A stretch of DNA of 34,445 nt, from contig JAJXZP010000073.1 in NCBI GenBank assembly GCA_021779995.1, positions 1 to 34,445 of the forward strand. The letters are read 5' to 3'. The position numbers and the translations under genes were made by a program. A model generated the notes under the pieces. It made no database searches and was not told the origin of the DNA. It worked only from the letters and a program-made list of their open reading frames with translations. Shown piece after piece: positions 30,577 through 34,445 of this stretch (positions are counted from its first letter, which is position 1; the number at the start of each line of letters is the position of its first letter). This stretch comes from a bacterium (lineage in GTDB: Bacteria; Spirochaetota; Spirochaetia; Treponematales; Rectinemataceae).

Positions 30577-31608
30577 ATGCGCGCACCTAGAGGAATCCCC
30601 CGGACGATCGCCGCCATCCACCTGCGCCGCGGCCTCGCGCTCGCGGCCTTGGTTCTCGCGGCCTTCTCCGCACCCGTCGTCGCCGCGGCGCAGGCCGACC
30701 CGATGCAGGCGCCCGCGACCTCGCAGGCGGGGGCCGCGGGCGCCGCCGACTACGACGCCGCTTCCGCCGGCGGCGCGCCCGCCTCGCCCTATCACGTCGA
30801 CACCACCTTGGACTGGGGCAGGCGCGTCCTGCGCGTGCGCGTGTCGCTCGACATGGTGAGCGCCGGACTCGCCCTGCCGGAAGGCCGGCTCGAAGCCGAG
30901 CGGATGATCGACCGCGACCTGAGCGGCCTCGTCAAGGACCGAATATTCTCGCTCCAGGTCGACTCCCACCGGACCGTGCGGGACACCATCATGGACGGCA
31001 GCCTCGATGCGGAAAAGCTCATCGCCTTGGACGGAGACGCCCGCAGGCTCGAATCGTCGTTTTCGCGGGACATGCGGAGCCTGATAGCGACCTACGAGTT
31101 CTCCCTGGATGCCGTCGGCGCGCTCTACGTGCTCCATTCCGAGGCTCTACCCGCCCCGACCGCCCTCGGCTGGAGCCCCGCTCGCGCCCATACGGGGATT
31201 GTCATCGTCGCCAACGGAAAGCTTCCCGTGCACGGCGAGCGCGTCTCGGACCGGCTCCGACCCTGCCTTTTCCCCCGCGTGTTCGACAGCGGCATGCGGC
31301 TCCTCCTGGGCAAGGACCGGGTGGAGCCCGCGGTGCTTCGCGCGCAAGGAGAGGTGGGCTACGCCGCGGAGGTCCCGAGCGGCGAGCGCGCCGGCGACGA
31401 TCCGCTCCTGATCATGGCCGCGGAAATCTTCGGCACCGACCGCACCGACCTCGTCATCTCGCGCGACGACGCTAACGCCATCCTGGAACTGCGGGAAAAC
31501 CGCGACCTGCTCCGCCAGGGCAAGGTCACGATCGTCCTCGACCGAAGCGAGCTCGTCGCGCGCAGTCCCGGAGCCGCGCGGGAATCGACCCTGCCGCCGA
31601 TTCCCTGA
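30577..31608 (+). CDS. Conserved secreted protein of unknown function
   Basis: 343 residues. Seen: a long Arg-rich signal peptide (MRAPRGIPR, hydrophobic core about 17-38, cleavage near AAA-QA), an Ala-rich spacer, then a mixed alpha/beta part beginning YHVDTTLDWGRRVLRVRVSL. The block GIVIVANGKLPVHGERVSD followed by LFPRVFDSGMRLLLG recalls the layout of secreted proteins with 'GLVIDARGL...ALSPRI.DE.G' blocks seen near LPP20/FlgT-like proteins; this is a loose resemblance only. The start is 4 nt after the transglycosylase stop, so it is the third gene of that operon, without a clear Shine-Dalgarno of its own. I cannot name its function; a role in envelope upkeep is inferred from its neighbours. 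Confidence 0.78.
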   Translation: MRAPRGIPRTIAAIHLRRGLALAALVLAAFSAPVVAAAQADPMQAPATSQAGAAGAADYDAASAGGAPASPYHVDTTLDWGRRVLRVRVSLDMVSAGLALPEGRLEAERMIDRDLSGLVKDRIFSLQVDSHRTVRDTIMDGSLDAEKLIALDGDARRLESSFSRDMRSLIATYEFSLDAVGALYVLHSEALPAPTALGWSPARAHTGIVIVANGKLPVHGERVSDRLRPCLFPRVFDSGMRLLLGKDRVEPAVLRAQGEVGYAAEVPSGERAGDDPLLIMAAEIFGTDRTDLVISRDDANAILELRENRDLLRQGKVTIVLDRSELVARSPGAARESTLPPIP

Positions 31609-31631
31609 TACGGCGGACGGCGCCGAAGCGC

Positions 31632-31667
31632 GCGCCCGCTACCGCCGCGGCGCCCGCTACCGCGACC
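31632..31667. repeat. 18-bp tandem duplication between convergent genes
   Basis: Two adjacent 18-bp units share their first 14 bases (GCGCCCGCTACCGC) at 31632 and 31650. They fill the 68-bp gap between the secreted protein and the M20 peptidase, where no clear terminator is seen. Confidence 0.75.
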
Positions 31668-31676
31668 GCCGCGGCT

Positions 31677-32906
31677 TCAGTCGCCCTGTATCAGCGCCGC
31701 GAAGACCTTCGCGTCGCCGATGATGTTTTGGAGCTTGGCGCTCTCGTTGGGCTGATGAGCCGTCTCGTCGAGCCGCGACCAGACCACGCAATCGTAGCCG
31801 GCGTTGCGCAGGTAGGCGCCGACCGTACCGCCGCCGATGCCGATGGCCTTCGCCTGCACGCCGTAGACCGACCGGATAGCCTTGGAAAGCTCCGCGACGA
31901 TGGGCGCGTCGGACTTCGTGGCCTTCGACTCGTTGCGCTGCAGTATCTCATGGCTGATCCTGACGCCGTACTTCGCCTCGACTTCCCGCATCTTCTTCCC
32001 CAGCTCGGCCATGACGCCGTCCAGCGGATACTGGGGCAGGATGCGCATGTCGAAGCAGAAGACATCGTCGCCCGGAATCGTATTCACATTGGGGACGTTC
32101 GCCTCCTTCTTCGTCGGGTTGATCGTGCTGCGGTCCGGCTCGAAGAGCTTGTCGCGGGCGGTGAAGACCTCGGACTCCAGGGCATGGACGCGCAGGGCGA
32201 GATCGCAGGCCGCGAGAAAGGCGTTCGCTCCCTGGTCGGGCATCGAGGCGTGGGTCTGCTTGCCCTTGGTGACCACCTTGAGCCAGAGAATGTTCTTTTC
32301 CGCCACTTCGATCTCGGCGCCGTCGGCCGAGCCGCCGTCGGGAATGACGATGAGATCGTCCTTGCGGAAGAGTCCCGGCACGGTGAGCACGTGCTGGATA
32401 CCGTACTTCGACCCGACTTCCTCGTCGGCCACGAAGAGGAGCTTGATCGTGCGCTTGGGCTTGATCCTGTTCTCGACGAAGGCGAGGGCGGCGAAGATCG
32501 AGCTGACCATGCCCTGCTGATTGTCTTCGACGCCGCGCCCGACGATCGAATCGCCCTCGCGGATCACCGTGAACGGATCGCTCTTCCACATCGAGCGGTC
32601 GCCCTCGGGCACCACGTCGAGGTGGCTCATGAGCCAGACCCGGCCCCGGTCGCTCTCGCCTTCGATCGTGGCGACGATGTTGGGCCGCTTGCCGGCGCCG
32701 ACCCGCGCGTCCGGAGCGTCGTGGCGCTCGATCCGCGAGATGCCCTTCTTCGCCAGCCAGGCGAGGAGAGCCTCGGCCTTCTTCATCTCCCCGTCGCCGC
32801 CCGACTCGGGCGCGATGGCGGGTATGGCGGTGAGCAGGGATTCCAGCTCTATGATGCCCGCCGTGGAGCCTTCGATATGCTTGAACACGATATCCTTGTC
32901 CGACAT
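31677..32906 (-). CDS. M20-family zinc peptidase (PepV/ArgE/DapE-like)
   Basis: 409 residues, cytoplasmic. Seen: the first metal site MSHLDVVP (H95, D97), the bridging Asp in GRGVEDNQQG (D128), the catalytic and metal Glu pair ADEEVGSKYG (E162, E163), Asp in VIPDGG (D190), a dimerisation lid domain (about 205-320), and the last His ligand in DETAHQPNE near the C-terminus. All M20 metal ligands are therefore present. Known: members cleave dipeptides or deacylate amino acids; sequence alone does not separate them, and this layout is usual for M20 dipeptidases. The ATG has AAAGGAG 6 nt upstream. It lies 48 nt after galE on the same strand and may be co-transcribed. It could finish digestion of peptides brought in by the opp importer; this is an inference. 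Confidence 0.92.
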   Translation of the reverse strand: MSDKDIVFKHIEGSTAGIIELESLLTAIPAIAPESGGDGEMKKAEALLAWLAKKGISRIERHDAPDARVGAGKRPNIVATIEGESDRGRVWLMSHLDVVPEGDRSMWKSDPFTVIREGDSIVGRGVEDNQQGMVSSIFAALAFVENRIKPKRTIKLLFVADEEVGSKYGIQHVLTVPGLFRKDDLIVIPDGGSADGAEIEVAEKNILWLKVVTKGKQTHASMPDQGANAFLAACDLALRVHALESEVFTARDKLFEPDRSTINPTKKEANVPNVNTIPGDDVFCFDMRILPQYPLDGVMAELGKKMREVEAKYGVRISHEILQRNESKATKSDAPIVAELSKAIRSVYGVQAKAIGIGGGTVGAYLRNAGYDCVVWSRLDETAHQPNESAKLQNIIGDAKVFAALIQGD

Positions 32907-32954
32907 GCGACTCTCCTTTCTCCGCGACCAAACGTTGTGCGATACGAGGATAGC

Positions 32955-33929
32955 CTAGTGGGTCCGGGCGCGATAGGCGTCCCAGGTCGTCCGCACGAGG
33001 CTCTCGACGTCCGAATGCCGCGTCTCCCAGCCCAGCAGCTCGCGGGCGAGGGCCGCCGAGGCGTAGAGGCGGGCCGGGTCGCCCGCTCGCCGGCCGACCA
33101 TCTTCGCCGGAATGGGCTTCCCCGAGATGCGCCGGGCCGCTTCCAGTATCTCCAGCACCGACAAGCCCTGCCCCGAGCCCAGATTGACGACGAGGCTGCG
33201 GTCGTTGCGCGTGATCCACTCCAGGGCCGCCAGGTGCCCCGAGGCCAGGTCGCTCACATGCACGTAGTCGCGCACGCCCGTGCCGTCGGGCGTCGGATAG
33301 TCCGTGCCGAAAACCTGGAAGTCGGGCCGCATGCCGGCCGCGACCTCCATGATGACGGGAATGAGATTGGCCGGATTCTTCTCCAGGCCGCGCACTCGAC
33401 CCTGGGGGTCGTAGCCGGCGGCGTTGAAATAGCGCAGAGCCGCGTAGCGCAGGCCCTTGAGCCGATCGTACCAGGCCAGGATGCGCTCGATCTCGAGCTT
33501 GGTGAAACCGTAGTAGTTCTCGGGCTCGGTGGGATGTTTCTCGTCTATGGGAAGGTAGCGAGGCTCGCCGTAGGTCGCGGCCGAGGAGGAAAAGACGAGC
33601 TTTCGGATGCCGGTCTCGAGGGCCGCGTTCAGGATGTTCACGGTGCCGTTCAGGTTCTGGAGCGAGTATTTCTCGGGCTTGAGCATGGACTCGCCGGCCG
33701 CCTTGGCCGCGGCGAGATGGACCAGGGCGTCGAAACCCTTCGCCATGGCGCCGCGAAGCGCGGGATAGTCGAGAATATCGCCTTCGACGAATTCCTCGCC
33801 GGGAAAAATGTTTTCGACCGTGCCGGTCGAAAGGTTGTCGTAGACGGTGACGGCATGTCCGGCGTCGAGAAACTCCCGGGCCACATGGCTGCCGATATAC
33901 CCCGCCCCCCCGACGATGAGAATCTTCAC
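32955..33929 (-). CDS. galE: UDP-glucose 4-epimerase
   Basis: Interconverts UDP-glucose and UDP-galactose with bound NAD; 324 residues, full length. Seen: the Rossmann motif GGAGYIGSHV at the N-terminus, VYDNLSTG, HLAAAKAAGESMLKP, the Ser of SSSAATYGEP, the catalytic YYGFTK (Y-x3-K), RYFNAAGYDPQG, and the GalE-specific DGTGVRDYVHVSDLASGH. The start is GTG with AAGGAG 8 nt upstream; no in-frame ATG fits. Known role: galactose use and supply of UDP-galactose for surface glycans. No other sugar genes are nearby. A -10-like TATACT lies on the minus strand at 34003-33998, without a clear -35 box. Confidence 0.95.
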   Translation of the reverse strand: MKILIVGGAGYIGSHVAREFLDAGHAVTVYDNLSTGTVENIFPGEEFVEGDILDYPALRGAMAKGFDALVHLAAAKAAGESMLKPEKYSLQNLNGTVNILNAALETGIRKLVFSSSAATYGEPRYLPIDEKHPTEPENYYGFTKLEIERILAWYDRLKGLRYAALRYFNAAGYDPQGRVRGLEKNPANLIPVIMEVAAGMRPDFQVFGTDYPTPDGTGVRDYVHVSDLASGHLAALEWITRNDRSLVVNLGSGQGLSVLEILEAARRISGKPIPAKMVGRRAGDPARLYASAALARELLGWETRHSDVESLVRTTWDAYRARTH

Positions 33930-34170
33930 CTATGGCTCCTTCCGGCGAAAGGATCCCGATTCCGAGCAGGAATTCCGGGATCGAGCGCCCGGAAGCTAGT
34001 ATACCTAAAGATGAAGGAGCGTCCAGGACCAAGCCCTCGGGTGGTGTTACGAATCTTGTGGACGGCGGCAGGGCTAGGGGCTCGCCCGCGCCACCACCAC
34101 CTTCGCTGGGAGGATTCTCCGGTCATCACCAAGCTTCATACCACTACCTATGGCTTGCCGGGCGCAGCAT

Positions 34171-34202
34171 AAAAAAAGAGGCCGCCCCCAAGGGACAGCC
34201 TC
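34171..34202 (-). terminator. Rho-independent terminator after tRNA-Phe
   Basis: On the minus strand an 11-bp stem with two G-T pairs (GAGGCTGTCCC / GGGGCGGCCTC) and a TTG loop is followed directly by seven T. It starts 6 nt after the tRNA 3' end. Confidence 0.9.
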
Positions 34203-34208
34203 GATTTG

Positions 34209-34281
<73 letters not shown>

Positions 34282-34294
34282 TCGACGGGATATT

Positions 34295-34323
34295 CTTATA
34301 CAGGAAGCTTTACCATGCGTCAA
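34295..34323 (-). promoter_or_regulatory. Promoter of tRNA-Phe
   Basis: On the minus strand TTGACG (34323-34318, 5 of 6) and TATAAG (34300-34295, 5 of 6) are exactly 17 bp apart. The expected start is about 6-7 nt before the mature tRNA 5' end. Confidence 0.85.
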
Positions 34324-34405
34324 GGGAGGCCTCCGCGAATGGGGCGACAAATCGGCCGCGCGGGGCGGGAATGCGACCGAGCGCCGGGTCAGGGCGCCGT
34401 GCTCG

Positions 34406-34445
34406 GCGCGCGGCCGGCGCGCGGCCAGCGCGCGGCCAGCGCGCG
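34406..34445. repeat. 11-bp GC tandem repeats at the window end
   Basis: About 3.6 copies of GCGCGCGGCC plus A or G (starts at 34406, 34417 and 34428, partial at 34439) run to the last base. The ~80 bp before them hold no gene or signal I can support. Such an array at a sequence end is a likely assembly break point. Confidence 0.9.

Overview
The window is a high-GC (visibly about two-thirds G+C), gene-dense bacterial segment. Several features suggest a spirochaete of the Treponema/Spirochaeta type. There are many lipoproteins with short lipoboxes ending in S-C, and an OmpA-family protein whose peptidoglycan site reads GHTAKAG instead of GHTD. There is also a DRTGG/CBS-HATPase/PHP regulatory set and a TIGR02757-family protein. 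This assignment is an inference from protein style, not from a marker gene. The first ~120 bases do not belong to the rest: they encode part of an actinobacterial-style DinB/maleylpyruvate-isomerase domain and cut off the last ~30 codons of an oppF gene. Together with the 11-bp repeat array at the other end, this looks like a metagenomic contig edge.

Left part (1-5.6 kb): a complete oligopeptide/dipeptide ABC importer operon read leftwards from a good promoter at 5584-5612 (oppA-oppB-oppC-oppD-oppF), with a strong intercistronic hairpin after oppA. Divergent from it is a membrane-bound class III nucleotide cyclase homologue with key catalytic positions replaced (5707-6963). It converges on a long-chain acyl-CoA ligase (7009-8769), which in turn diverges from a lipoprotein of unknown function that ends in a clear terminator.

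Centre-left (9.7-17 kb): an AT-rich, gene-free island of ~390 bp, then a five-gene signalling unit read leftwards: CBS-HATPase protein, DRTGG protein, PHP phosphoesterase, a 1101-residue 7TM hybrid kinase and a sigma-54-activating response regulator. The last three genes overlap by 4 nt (ATGA). The hybrid kinase carries two kinase modules; the first has lost its phospho-accepting His and its ATP-binding motifs. This is the most system-like region of the window.

Centre (17-21.7 kb): an OmpA-family protein converging on a two-gene cyclic-nucleotide pair, a membrane EAL protein (c-di-GMP phosphodiesterase, degenerate GGDEF) and a membrane adenylate cyclase with an intact active site.

Centre-right (21.7-31.6 kb): a membrane-anchored Holliday-junction-resolvase-related protein, a tandem-repeat promoter region, and YgiQ-type radical SAM protein. 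Then come two divergent envelope operons that share one -35 region: LiaI/LiaF-like membrane protein - TPR lipoprotein - TIGR02757 protein to the left, and TPR-like lipoprotein - MltD-like lytic transglycosylase - conserved secreted protein to the right.

Right end (31.6-34.4 kb): an M20 peptidase and UDP-glucose 4-epimerase (galE), then tRNA-Phe(GAA) with its own promoter and terminator. The importer plus the M20 peptidase fit a peptide-using heterotroph. Recurrent themes are ATGA-coupled operons, promoters whose -10 box lies so near the start codon that the mRNA should be leaderless, and short tandem duplications of 18, 13 and 11 bp. No CRISPR array, phage or insertion sequence was seen.
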